From Chloroflexi bacterium UBA4733 (lineage in GTDB: Bacteria > Chloroflexota > UBA4733), in the NCBI GenBank assembly GCA_002404055.1, contig DHIZ01000019.1, positions 346 to 57,593 on the forward strand: 57,248 bases of DNA. The letters are read 5' to 3'. Made by a program: the position numbers and the translations under genes. Each line of letters begins with the position of its first letter. The stretch's first letter is position 1. The notes under the pieces were generated by a model. That model saw only the letters and a list, made by a program, of their open reading frames with translations, ran no database searches and was not told the DNA's origin. Of this stretch, positions 33,936 through 42,209 are shown piece by piece.

Positions 33936-35944
33936 CGGGCCAGCCAGCCCAGGATTTGCTCAGTGGCGGCGCTGGAGGTCTCCGCCCTTATACCATCCTT
34001 CGATCCCAACGCCCGGCAAAGGTCGCCCACCGCTACCGTTGTTTGCAACGTGGCGCAGGCGAACAGGCGTACCGGCTGCGGGGCCGCCAGCAGCAATGCC
34101 GTCCTCAATCCACCAAGGCGCTGGAGGCCGGGAACAAAGAGTCGGTGCAGGTGGTCGTCGTCTTCACTGGGGTCAAAGCCGGCGCCGTCGGCCACCATTA
34201 ATTTGATCCCTGTTGCCAAAGGGCGCGCGAGGATGCACCAGAGGCCTGCCTCCTCTAATCCGAGCAGATCAACGGCGTCGGAAGAGGATAGCTCCCGCGC
34301 GGCCGCAACTGCGGTGACGACATCCTGCACGCGCAGAGCGGTGTCACTCTGGTTGAAGGTGAGGAAATGCGGTGACGACTGATCGCGGCCGGACTGCGCT
34401 GCCGGCGTCTGGTAGTCGCCAGTCAAGAAGGCGTCGAATAACAGTACAGCCCGCCCGGTGCTGAGGATTCCAGTGAGCAGTTCACCTGGCTGTATCCTGT
34501 CAGCCTGCTGCTGGAAGAAGGCGGCCTTCCCAGCGGCGTGTACAAGGACGATCGGACGCTCGGCAGGATCGCTGTTACCAAAGTACAGGGCCGGTATGCG
34601 CGCGCCGTTGACAATGTTGCCCAGGAGCAGGCGTGTCGCCTGGTGAGCGCCAAAGTCGACAGTCCCCAGACGCTCGACCTTGATAGGGTCAAGACGCGAC
34701 AAGAGCGGGTCGAGGGTGGCGCGATAGGCGGCGCCGTATTCGGCGCCGAAGCGCTGCAGAGTTGCCACGTCGTGCGGCAGCGCTGAGCGTAGTTGCTCGT
34801 CTGCCGCACGCTTCGTCGCCTGGCGTAGCGCGCTGCTGTCGAGAGCATCGGAAGGCAGAGCGTCGGGAAAGACCCGCAGCACTGCGTCGGGCGGCGGCGT
34901 CAGCGGCGCTTCCGGGTACACCTGGTCAGCCGGGGCGCCGGTAAACCAATGCGCAAAGAACTGGTAGACAGCTTCACGGCTGGCCTGGTTGAAGTTATGC
35001 GGCGCCGTGATCTGCGTCTCGGAGAGCCGGTCGGCAGCGCCATACAGCTCGTAGATGCGCCGGATCGCCGGGTACTCCACGTGGGGAGTGTTGCAGGTCC
35101 AATCCCCGGTGGCGGAAACCAGGGTCATCGGGCGCGGCGCCGCCATGGCGGCGATTTCCATATTTGAGGTACCCACCCGCAGGCCGGGGGCGTTCTCGCA
35201 GACGCAGCCGCCCTGGTAGTGGGCGGACACCATCACGACGGGCGCGACGAAGCCGACGCGCTGGTCGATCGCAGCCAGCAGGAAGGTCTGCGTGGCGCCG
35301 CCGGATTCGCCGACACAGCCGACGCGGGCAGGATCGACCTCCGGGAGGGACAGCAGGAAATCCAGCGCGCGCACGCTGTTCCACAGTTGGAGGCCGAGGG
35401 CGCCCAGGCCCCAGAGCCAATCACGCGCGTTGCCGAAGTGGTGCGGAATCTGGCGAGCGTCGTTGTAGCCGACCATGTCGTAGGCGAAGGCGACATAACC
35501 CTGGCGCGCGAAGCTGATGCAGCGGGCTGGCGTGCTGCTGAGTTCCGTGTGCTCCAGCCGACCGCGCCGGGAGTGGCCGTGCGGGTTCAGCAGGCCGGGC
35601 AGCGTCCCGCTGGCGTGCAACGGCCAGTAGAGGTTGCCCGTGAGGTAGAACCCTGGACGGCTCTGTAAGGCAACCGTCTGCACAGCAAAGTCGTCGAAGA
35701 CTTGACGGGGACCCAGCACTGGCTCCAGCGCCGTGCGCGGCGGCGGCGGCAAGAGGCCGGCGGTACACAGGATCTGCTGTCGCAAGACCTCCTTGCGGCG
35801 CTCCCAGGCTTCCAGGGTGTCAAACGTCGGCATCGTGTATGTCTGGTCGATGCGACAGACGTCGGTAAGGCGGCGGTCGGCAGGCGGTCGCGGCGGCGAA
35901 TAGACCGCCGTGGCGGCACGCAGTTCCAGGCCGGGAATTGCCAT
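33932..35944 (-). CDS. acetylxylan-esterase-like alpha/beta hydrolase, two domains
   Basis: 670 residues from ATG 35944, 3 nt after the mdh stop. The first half is an esterase: LPGLLNPHGHSRRG, YVAFAYDMVGYNDARQIPHHF, nucleophile elbow GCVGESGGATQTFLLAA, and APHNFNQASREAVYQFFAHWF with the probable catalytic His. The second half (about 420-670) follows the same order of strands (IPALYFGNSDPAERPIVLVH, GRAVLLFDAFLTGDY), but the elbow reads LLGLEEAGLWC, without the Ser. It looks like a duplicated, inactive hydrolase domain. Likely a carbohydrate or acyl esterase; no signal peptide. Confidence 0.8.
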   Translation of the reverse strand: MAIPGLELRAATAVYSPPRPPADRRLTDVCRIDQTYTMPTFDTLEAWERRKEVLRQQILCTAGLLPPPPRTALEPVLGPRQVFDDFAVQTVALQSRPGFYLTGNLYWPLHASGTLPGLLNPHGHSRRGRLEHTELSSTPARCISFARQGYVAFAYDMVGYNDARQIPHHFGNARDWLWGLGALGLQLWNSVRALDFLLSLPEVDPARVGCVGESGGATQTFLLAAIDQRVGFVAPVVMVSAHYQGGCVCENAPGLRVGTSNMEIAAMAAPRPMTLVSATGDWTCNTPHVEYPAIRRIYELYGAADRLSETQITAPHNFNQASREAVYQFFAHWFTGAPADQVYPEAPLTPPPDAVLRVFPDALPSDALDSSALRQATKRAADEQLRSALPHDVATLQRFGAEYGAAYRATLDPLLSRLDPIKVERLGTVDFGAHQATRLLLGNIVNGARIPALYFGNSDPAERPIVLVHAAGKAAFFQQQADRIQPGELLTGILSTGRAVLLFDAFLTGDYQTPAAQSGRDQSSPHFLTFNQSDTALRVQDVVTAVAAARELSSSDAVDLLGLEEAGLWCILARPLATGIKLMVADGAGFDPSEDDDHLHRLFVPGLQRLGGLRTALLLAAPQPVRLFACATLQTTVAVGDLCRALGSKDGIRAETSSAATEQILGWLAR

Positions 35945-35947
35945 GAG

Positions 35948-36874
35948 CTACAGCCCCAGTTCCGTGACCATGCCGCGCACGGCAGCGGCCGATTTGTCGA
36001 GCGCGGCACGCTCGCTGTCGGTCAACTTCACCTCGATGATTTGCTCCAATCCTTTTGCGCCCAACTTACAGGGGACGCCAAAATACATGTCGTTGATGCC
36101 GTACTCGCCTTGCAAGTAGGCGGAGCAAGGCAAGACGCGCTTCTTGTCGAGCAGGATGGAGTCGGCCATCTCGGCCAGCGCCGCTGCCGGAGCATAGAAA
36201 GCGCTGCCGGTCTTCAGCAGATTGACGATCTCCCCGCCGCCCCCCGCCGTGCGTTTGGCGATGGCGGCGATGCGGTCCTCCGAGAGCAACTCCGTGATCG
36301 GTATACCGGCGACCGTGGAGTAGCGGGGCAACGGCACCATCTCGTCGCCATGGCCGCCCAGGACGAAGGCCGTCACGTCTTCGACCGAGACCTCTAATTC
36401 CTGGGCGATGAAGGTGCGAAAGCGAGCCGAATCCAGCACGCCGGCCTGGCCGATCATGCGCTCGCGGGGGAAGCCGGTGGCCTTCTTGCAGAGCTGGGTC
36501 ATCGGATCAAGCGGGTTGTTTAACATAATAACGATGGAGTCCGGCGCGTACTTGACCAGGTTGGCGGCGTTCTGCCGAACGATGTCGGCGTTGGCATTCA
36601 GCAAGTCGGTGCGGCTCATACCCGGCCTGCGCGGCATGCCCGACGTGACGATCACCAGATCGGAACCCTGAATCGCTGCCGGGTCCGTCGTGCCCTCCAC
36701 GAAGGTGTCGAAGCCGAGCACCGGGCCGGCTTCCAGCATATCGAGCCCTTTGCCGGCGCCGACGCCCTCAACGATCTCCACGAACGTGACGTCATAGACG
36801 TCTCGTTGCGCCAGCAGCAATCCGGTGGTCGCTCCGACCTGGCCTGCGCCGATAATGGACACTCTTTTGCGCAT
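35948..36874 (-). CDS. mdh: malate dehydrogenase (LDH-like)
   Basis: 308 residues; GGAGAGGG before ATG 36874. Rossmann start VSIIGAGQVGATTGLLLAQ, the substrate loop GMPRRPGMSRTDLL with the Arg that selects oxaloacetate over pyruvate, NNPLDPMTQL, and catalytic His in LGGHGDEMVPLPRYST. Interconverts malate and oxaloacetate with NAD. First gene of an operon with an esterase and a PAP2 phosphatase, which are functionally unrelated. With the fumarase-sdh genes it covers the C4 part of the TCA cycle. Confidence 0.96.
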   Translation of the reverse strand: MRKRVSIIGAGQVGATTGLLLAQRDVYDVTFVEIVEGVGAGKGLDMLEAGPVLGFDTFVEGTTDPAAIQGSDLVIVTSGMPRRPGMSRTDLLNANADIVRQNAANLVKYAPDSIVIMLNNPLDPMTQLCKKATGFPRERMIGQAGVLDSARFRTFIAQELEVSVEDVTAFVLGGHGDEMVPLPRYSTVAGIPITELLSEDRIAAIAKRTAGGGGEIVNLLKTGSAFYAPAAALAEMADSILLDKKRVLPCSAYLQGEYGINDMYFGVPCKLGAKGLEQIIEVKLTDSERAALDKSAAAVRGMVTELGL

Positions 36875-37229
36875 GATCTGTCATCCCTCTCCGTCCGGCA
36901 CCCCTGGCCGGAACCGACATTCTCGCTCCAGCAGTGTAGAACGCAACCGGGGCGGCGCGCAACGGGGCGGCATGGGCGAGCGGGAGCACATGGGTGCGTT
37001 AATTCATCTTAAAGTACCCATGGGGCCCGACCGCCGTTAGGCCCCTCTTGTTCTGCCGTGCTCCGTAGCCGGGCACAGCCTTGGCCGAATTGCTCAACAA
37101 GCTCGTGCCGAACTCCGCCAAGGTCAGCGGAACGGGTGTTCCCCCGATCCAACGGTGATGGAGTTAAAGTGTCACCTTTTTGGTGTATACTGGCCCGATA
37201 TCGACCGATGGAAAGGAACGCCGCCGACC
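36875..37229 (+). promoter_or_regulatory. intergenic region with promoter of RHH module B
   Basis: No gene in these 355 bases. TATACT at 37186-37191 lies 38 nt before the RHH start, with a weak -35 (GTTAAA, 37163-37168). The overlapping sequence GTGTCACC-TTTTT-GGTG (37169-37185) has short complementary arms and could be the RHH operator. Module A has the same -10 sequence upstream. The mdh promoter must lie on the other strand near 36890-36950; I see no clear -10. Confidence 0.4.
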
Positions 37230-37430
37230 ATGGCCCACCGTATCAACGTGAACTTCTCGCCGAACGCCTATGCCATTCTAGAGGACCTGGCGAACGACAA
37301 GGGCACCTCCATGTCTGAAGTGCTCCGCGACGCCCTTGCCCTGGAGAAGTACGTGGAAGACACCCGCCGCGAAGGCGGGAGGATCCTCGTCGAACGCGAC
37401 GGCAGTATCCGCGAGTTAGTGCGCGTGTAG
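37230..37430 (+). CDS. ribbon-helix-helix protein, module B
   Basis: 66 residues from ATG 37230 (SD GGAAAGGA). MAHRINVNFSPNAYAILEDL, then a G-T-S-M-S-E turn and VLRDAL, gives the strand-helix-helix of an RHH DNA-binding protein. The tail LEKYVEDTRREGGRILVER closely parallels module A (MEKFVEEVTANGGALLVEE). The next gene starts 6 nt after the stop. Probably binds its own promoter as a dimer of dimers. What it controls and senses is unknown. Confidence 0.78.
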   Translation: MAHRINVNFSPNAYAILEDLANDKGTSMSEVLRDALALEKYVEDTRREGGRILVERDGSIRELVRV

Positions 37431-37436
37431 TCCGCC

Positions 37437-37718
37437 GTGCCGGTGCAGCCTCGTCGGCGGACCCGGCGCCTGGTCGTCGCCGACGCGCGCCCGCGTCCAG
37501 AAACGCGCCGGGTGGACCTGCCGGCACGCCAGGAGTTCACCCGCGCCGTGCTGACGCTCGTCGCCGCCGGTGTCTTCCTCGTCACCCTCATCGGTGCGTT
37601 TATACTCGCGAACGGCCCGCACTGGGACAACGCCAAGGAGTTGCTGCTGATCTTCCTGCCGGTGGAAGCAACGCTGCTGGGCGGCGCCGGGGCGTTCTAC
37701 TTCGCCACGAAGCAGTAG
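37437..37718 (+). CDS. small two-helix membrane protein, module B
   Basis: 93 residues, GTG 6 nt after the RHH stop. The N-terminus is strongly basic (QPRRRTRRLVVADARPRPE). Two hydrophobic segments follow, about 38-58 (AVLTLVAAGVFLVTLIGAFIL) and about 68-89 (LLLIFLPVEATLLGGAGAFYF), ending ATKQ. The second helix and its LLG-GAFYF ending match module A, while the polar N-termini differ. A terminator-like hairpin follows at once, so the module is a two-gene unit. Confidence 0.75.
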   Translation: MPVQPRRRTRRLVVADARPRPETRRVDLPARQEFTRAVLTLVAAGVFLVTLIGAFILANGPHWDNAKELLLIFLPVEATLLGGAGAFYFATKQ

Positions 37719-37730
37719 CGGAGATCGGGC

Positions 37731-37774
37731 GTGGCGGACGGTGACGGAATACGGGTTCCGTCGCCTTCCGCCAC
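37731..37774. terminator. bidirectional hairpin between module B and tyrS
   Basis: GTGGCGGA...GGTGACGGAA pairs with TTCCGTCGCC...TCCGCCAC around a 6-nt loop: an 18-bp stem with one bulge and one G:T pair. It lies 12 bases after the module B stop and just after the end of the convergent tyrosyl-tRNA synthetase gene. A short T-run (ATTT) follows on the plus strand. Confidence 0.7.
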
Positions 37775-37778
37775 GGCA

Positions 37779-39737
37779 CTATTTGGGGTCCTGTCCGAGC
37801 GTACCTCGTATGGGCGTGTCGCTGGTTCGAGTCACTAGACGCAGCCGTGCCCAACGGCTCTTGCCGACGCGCAGCACCATGTCATCCTGAGGCGTAACTT
37901 CATAGTTCGCCTGCCGAATGCGCAGGTCGTCGATCTGTACCCCGCCTTGCTCGATGATCCGCTTCGCGGCGGCCCGACTATCCGTTAGCCCCAATTCAAC
38001 GAGGAGAGAATCCAGGTGGCGTGTTTCGCGGCCAATGGTGACCTCGGGTATCTCCAGCGGTCGCTCATGGTGGCGGACTTCGCGTTCGAACTCGCTCTCG
38101 GCCGCCTGCGCCGCCTCGGCGCCGTGGAACTGGCCCACGATGGTGCGGGCCAGGAGCGCCTTGGCTTCGCGCGGGTTGAGACGGCCACTCTCCAACTCCT
38201 CTGCCAGCGCCCGGATGTCCGCCATCGGCACCGTGGTACAGGTTTCGAAGTAGGTCGGGATTAACTCGTCGTGCATGCGCATCAGGGCGAAGTACTGCTC
38301 GCGCGGCGGATCGAGCACATTAATGACGTTGCCATCACTGGTGGACATTTTCTCGCCGTTTGTGCCGGGGATCAGCGGACCGGTCATTACGGCCTGGGGT
38401 CGCTGACCGGCTCGCTCCTGCAAGATCCGCCCCGCCAGCATGTTAAAGAGCTGGTCGGTGCCGCCAAGTTCCACATCGCACTGCAGCACCACCGAGTCGT
38501 AGCCTTGCATCAGGGGATAGAGGAACTCGTGGAGGAAGATCGGCTTCCCGGCGACCTGGCGTAGGTGGAAATTCTCCCGCTCCAGCATCTGCTGGACCGT
38601 GAAGTTCGACGCGAGTTCGATTACCTCAGCGAAGGTCAGCTTGCCCAACCAATCGGCGTTGTACACGACTTCCGTCTTGCTTATGTCAATAATCCGCCCC
38701 GCTTGCTCCACGTACCGCTGCATGTTGGCCTGCACCTCGGCGGCGCTGAGCTGGCGTCGGTAGGCCGTCTTGTCGGAAGGGTCGCCCAGCATACCGGTGA
38801 AGCTGCCCACCAGGAACTGCACATGGTGCCCGAGGTCCTGGAACTGGCGCAGCTTGAACAGTCGCGTGGCACGGCCGATGTGCAGCAGCGGGCCGGTGGG
38901 GTCGATGCCCAGCTTGATCTTCAGGCGCTCGCCGTTTCGCAGCCGGGGCTCCAGCTCCTCGCGCTTGATCACGTCAACGACACCACGTCCGAGCAACTCG
39001 TCAATGGCATCACCATTTGCCGGCACGGCGCTGATCAGCGGGAAGCGCAGCAGCGTGCAGCACGGGTGCTGCACGTCCACAACTGCCGTCATGGTGGCAG
39101 CGCCGAGGTGCTCGCGCAACAATGTCGCCAATTCTGCTACGGCGGCCCGCACCTGACCATCGGTCTGGCCGGCAAAGCCGTCGATCGGGAAGAAGAGCGT
39201 GTGCGAGCGCTCCTCGGCGCGGCCGTGCCGGCTCTGGTGGGAAATCCACCAGCGGGTGCGCACGTCGCGCTCGTCGGCATAGATAGGCTCCCCAACCGGC
39301 ACAGCTTCGACCTCGTCGCTACCAAAGGGCAGAAAGCTGTCGCCTTCGCGCGCCAACCGAACAGTTATGTCACCTTTGACGGCGTCGAGATCGTGGACGC
39401 CCAGCGAGACATGATGGCGCAAAGCAACGGCGTTCGCCAGGTCCACAGCGGGATTGACCGGCGGCATGGGCTGCCCCCCCCGCACGCGCTCCAGCAGCCG
39501 GTCGATCGCCGGGGGATGTTGCCGTACATCAATACCGAACTGCTCGAGGGCAGAGCGCCACAGCGAGCTCCTCAGCGAGTCAGTCCGTTGTTGCAGGATC
39601 ATCGCCTCAGCTTGGCGAAGCAGCACCGTGGACGAATCGTCGGCGTGCCGCCGGTTATCCACCAGGCGCGCCACCACGACGCCGACAAGATAATCGGACC
39701 GGCTCGCCAGGAGGTCCGGCGCGATGCAGAATTTCAA
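37779..39737 (-). CDS. tyrS: tyrosyl-tRNA synthetase with N-terminal B3/B4 editing-like domain
   Basis: 652 residues from TTG 39737 (SD AAGGAAA). Residues 1-235 form a B3/B4 domain, the fold with which the PheRS beta subunit hydrolyses Tyr-tRNA(Phe): FGIDVRQHPPAIDRLLERV, PMPPVNPAVDLANAVALRHH, LGVHDLDAVKGDITVRLA, then IYADERDVRTRWWISHQ and HTLFFPIDGF. Residues about 243-652 are a complete TyrRS: KLGIDPTGPLLHIGRATRL (HIGH-like, 286-289), VGSFTGMLGDPSDKTA, VELGGTDQLFNML, GEKMSTSDGN (KMSKS-like, 463-467) and a C-terminal S4 RNA-binding domain (about 573-635). A TyrRS is normally about 400-430 residues. No T-box leader fits in the 62 bp before the start. Confidence 0.93.
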   Translation of the reverse strand: MKFCIAPDLLASRSDYLVGVVVARLVDNRRHADDSSTVLLRQAEAMILQQRTDSLRSSLWRSALEQFGIDVRQHPPAIDRLLERVRGGQPMPPVNPAVDLANAVALRHHVSLGVHDLDAVKGDITVRLAREGDSFLPFGSDEVEAVPVGEPIYADERDVRTRWWISHQSRHGRAEERSHTLFFPIDGFAGQTDGQVRAAVAELATLLREHLGAATMTAVVDVQHPCCTLLRFPLISAVPANGDAIDELLGRGVVDVIKREELEPRLRNGERLKIKLGIDPTGPLLHIGRATRLFKLRQFQDLGHHVQFLVGSFTGMLGDPSDKTAYRRQLSAAEVQANMQRYVEQAGRIIDISKTEVVYNADWLGKLTFAEVIELASNFTVQQMLERENFHLRQVAGKPIFLHEFLYPLMQGYDSVVLQCDVELGGTDQLFNMLAGRILQERAGQRPQAVMTGPLIPGTNGEKMSTSDGNVINVLDPPREQYFALMRMHDELIPTYFETCTTVPMADIRALAEELESGRLNPREAKALLARTIVGQFHGAEAAQAAESEFEREVRHHERPLEIPEVTIGRETRHLDSLLVELGLTDSRAAAKRIIEQGGVQIDDLRIRQANYEVTPQDDMVLRVGKSRWARLRLVTRTSDTPIRGTLGQDPK

Positions 39738-39799
39738 GTAAATTTTTCCTTGTCCTCAGAGCGAGTCCACCGCTGCGCCCTACATGCTACCCTACACCT

Positions 39800-40039
39800 A
39801 TGAGAAAGACGAGCATCTATCTAGAGGAAGCGGACCGCGCACGTCTGCGTCGGTTGGCCGAACAGCAGGGGCGGAGCCAGGCCGACGTTGTTCGTGCCGC
39901 AATTGCCGAGTATGCCGAGCAGCACATTCCGTCGCGCAAATTTGCTATGGCCGGAAGCTTTGACGGCGATGGAACCTCCATGGCAGACATCCCCGAGGAG
40001 GATTTACTCCGCGGCTTCGGGGCGGAAGATGATAATTGA
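39800..40039 (+). CDS. RHH antitoxin, VapB-like
   Basis: 79 residues, MRKTSIYLEEADRARLRRLA followed by G-R-S-Q-A-D-V-V-R-A-A-I: a CopG/RHH fold at the N-terminus and an acidic tail (MADIPEEDLLRGFGAEDDN) of the sort that wraps around a toxin. It overlaps the PIN-domain gene by 11 bp. It lacks the E-K-x-V-E-x tail of the two RHH/membrane modules, so it is a different type. Confidence 0.88.
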   Translation: MRKTSIYLEEADRARLRRLAEQQGRSQADVVRAAIAEYAEQHIPSRKFAMAGSFDGDGTSMADIPEEDLLRGFGAEDDN

Positions 40040-40445
40040 CGCAGCTCCTCTGGTGACGCTAGCCGATCGCCGCGATGTACGCCAACCGCTCGTTCGGCAC
40101 ATTCTTGATACCGAGCCTGGCGCCCTGGTTATCCCTGCACCGGTCACCGCCGAGGTTGACTATCTGCTCCGCCAGCGTGGCGCAAGTGGCGCTGCGCGGC
40201 TGTTCCTGCAAGATATCGCAGCAGGGGTCTTTCAAGTGGAGGGACTGACTCCCGAAGAACACGGCCTGGCCTTGCGCATTCACGACCGGTACGCAGCCCT
40301 CGACCTTGGACTGGCCGATCTTTCCGTCGTCTTGCTGGCCCATCGATATCAGACCAGGCGTCTTCTCACCTTTGATCAGCGTCATTTTCGGGCGATCACG
40401 CCAATGGCAGGAGGCGCCTTCATACTCCTACCGGCGGACAACTGA
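40029..40445 (+). CDS. PIN-domain toxin, VapC-like
   Basis: 138 residues from ATG 40029 within the antitoxin 3' end. PIN ribonuclease acidic residues: MIIDAAPLVTLADR (Asp4), VTAEVDYLL (Glu), LDLGLADLSVVLLA (Asp) and LLTFDQRHF (Asp). VapC toxins cut specific RNAs, often initiator tRNA or 23S rRNA, when released from the antitoxin. The overlap and order fit a classic type II toxin-antitoxin operon. Confidence 0.92.
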   Translation: MIIDAAPLVTLADRRDVRQPLVRHILDTEPGALVIPAPVTAEVDYLLRQRGASGAARLFLQDIAAGVFQVEGLTPEEHGLALRIHDRYAALDLGLADLSVVLLAHRYQTRRLLTFDQRHFRAITPMAGGAFILLPADN

Positions 40446-40458
40446 GCTACAAGTTCAA

Positions 40459-40533
40459 CTATAGTGAAGCCACGATGAAACCCGCAGTCGTCACGCGCTG
40501 GGCCATGTAGATCCCATCGTGGCTTCACTATAG
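40459..40533. repeat. 75-bp element with perfect 19-bp terminal inverted repeats
   Basis: CTATAGTGAAGCCACGATG (40459-40477) is the exact reverse complement of 40515-40533, with a 37-bp centre without coding content. It sits between convergent genes. It could be a miniature inverted-repeat element (MITE) or a bidirectional terminator. The sharp, AT-containing ends (CTATAG) and lack of a T-run favour a mobile origin. Confidence 0.8.
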
Positions 40534-40555
40534 GCTCCGCGTGAAGGAGCCGCTG

Positions 40556-41629
40556 CTAACTTTGCAGCTCCGGCTGCACGATCTCCACGGATCGCCCGCT
40601 CGCTGCCGAGGCATAGACCGCATCAATGATCAGCGCCACGTTGATGATCTCGCTTGGCGTCGTGATTGGCTGCGTGCCCTGCTCGATGCACCGTACGAAG
40701 TGGGCGATCTTCTTGTCGTGCGCGCTCTCGTTGCCGCGCTGACCGCTTTCCGGGAGCGTCATATCGAAGAGCATGCCGTGGCGTTCGGTGTAGATTTTCA
40801 AGGGGCTGAGCTCGGCCCCTCCCTCCGTACCGCAGAGCAGGACGTTATGCACGTTGGTCGGAATGTTCAAGGCCCAGGAGGCTTCCAGCAGCAACGTCGA
40901 ACCGTTGGAGAACTTGATGCTGGCGGTGGCGAAGTCCTCGACTTCAAATTTTGTCGGGTCCCAGGGACCAAAAGCGTTGAAGCCTGGCCGTGTGCCCAGT
41001 TTTCGGAACGTTGACCCGAAAACGCTGACAGGTGTCGGGTTGCCCAACAGGTAAATCGTCTGGTCGAGCACGTGGACGCCGATGTCCATCATCGGGCCAC
41101 CGCCGGAAACCTCCTTGTTGGTGAAGAGGCCCCAGCCGGGGATGCCACGCCGGCGGAGCGACTGGGCACGGGAATAGTAAATGTCGCCCAGTTCTCCGGC
41201 GTCGATGACGCGCTTCAGCGCCTTCTCCGCCCGTGAAAAGCGGTGCTGGAAGCCGATCATCAAGATGCGATCGGCCTGCCGGGCGGCGCGGACCATCTCG
41301 ATAGCGCCGGCCGCATTGGGGGCGGCCGGCTTCTCGCACAGCACGTGCAGGCCGCGTTGCAAGGCTTGCACCGTCAGCGGTACGTGTGCGTTGGGGGGCG
41401 TACAGATCGCCACGGCATCGAGTTCCGGCCCCCCGAGCATCTCCTCGTAGCTGGTGAAGACGTTGGGGATGCCGAACTCCTTGCCCGTGGCTGCCACACG
41501 CTCGGCGGCGATGTCGAAGGCCGACACCAGTTCGACGCGATCGGCGAGCTTCTGGAAGCCGGGGATGTGGACCGAGCGGGCGATGCCGCCGGTGCCCACG
41601 ATCCCCACGCGTAGCTTACGCGATGCCAT
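40556..41629 (-). CDS. Gfo/Idh/MocA family oxidoreductase
   Basis: 357 residues. NAD(P) motif LRVGIVGTGGIARSVHIPGF, LDAVAICTPPNAHVPLTVQAL, catalytic-site LHVLCEKPAAPN with the standard E-K-P Lys, GFQHRFSRAEKALKRVID, GGGPMMDIGVHVLDQTIYLLG with the D-x3-H pair. All active-site residues expected of sugar or inositol dehydrogenases of this family are present, in contrast to the relative at 17667-18863. Monocistronic as far as can be seen. Substrate unknown. Confidence 0.94.
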   Translation of the reverse strand: MASRKLRVGIVGTGGIARSVHIPGFQKLADRVELVSAFDIAAERVAATGKEFGIPNVFTSYEEMLGGPELDAVAICTPPNAHVPLTVQALQRGLHVLCEKPAAPNAAGAIEMVRAARQADRILMIGFQHRFSRAEKALKRVIDAGELGDIYYSRAQSLRRRGIPGWGLFTNKEVSGGGPMMDIGVHVLDQTIYLLGNPTPVSVFGSTFRKLGTRPGFNAFGPWDPTKFEVEDFATASIKFSNGSTLLLEASWALNIPTNVHNVLLCGTEGGAELSPLKIYTERHGMLFDMTLPESGQRGNESAHDKKIAHFVRCIEQGTQPITTPSEIINVALIIDAVYASAASGRSVEIVQPELQS

Positions 41630-41758
41630 CTAAATCACCACCTCATCCTGTTCGTGCCCTGAAGGCGATGCCCATTGTACACCGTGCAGTGTGCCGGATA
41701 CGCTGGCGACAGTACTGCAAGGTTTTCCAGAGAACTACCGCGACAGTCGTCGGGCCGG

Positions 41759-42040
41759 CTAACCGTCCCTTGCACCGCCGTCGTCTTCCAATGCTTGCAG
41801 CGTCGCCAGCATGCCGCCATAGGCAAACTCCCGCAGCCAGGGAACGGGCAGCGTGCGCAGCGCTTCGCCAAGAGCCTGCACCAGTTGCGTCGGGAAGATC
41901 TCTGGAGGATACCTGGACTGTGTGGTGGAGACAATGTCAAACAGGTAAGCACGAGTCACGTCACGATTTGCCAGCGCACGCTCCAGTGGTGGCGTCGTCT
42001 CCGGCGCCAGCCGAAATATGGCGCCCGAAGGTCCCGTCAC
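41759..42040 (-). CDS. hypothetical protein
   Basis: 93 residues from a GTG start. Composition and helix-like periodicity (PPLERALANRDVTRAYLFD, PTQLVQALGEALRTL) look like real protein, but I recognise no family. No signal or membrane segment. The 41630-41758 stretch towards the Gfo/Idh gene holds nothing recognisable. Confidence 0.4.
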   Translation of the reverse strand: MTGPSGAIFRLAPETTPPLERALANRDVTRAYLFDIVSTTQSRYPPEIFPTQLVQALGEALRTLPVPWLREFAYGGMLATLQALEDDGGARDG

Positions 42041-42209
42041 CGACTCGGACTCGCCTGACTGTTGATCGGGCAGGGCTTTACCTCATACCGCTCTATGACC
42101 TACGAATGTACGAGACATATGCGCGACGACGCATGCACGACAATGCGGCGTCGCTGTTCCCCGCCGTCACGACGAAAGCCGCTGCCACTCCCGTCGTCGC
42201 TCAGGTTTC

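Noticed and set aside
39738..39799. T-box riboswitch before tyrS
   Set aside because: Only 62 bp separate tyrS from the divergent VapB gene, too short for a T-box leader, and no AGGGTGG-like box is seen.
38565..39803. 412-codon plus-strand frame opposite the tyrosyl-tRNA synthetase
   Set aside because: Antisense shadow of conserved B3/B4 and TyrRS sequence; no recognisable motif or SD.
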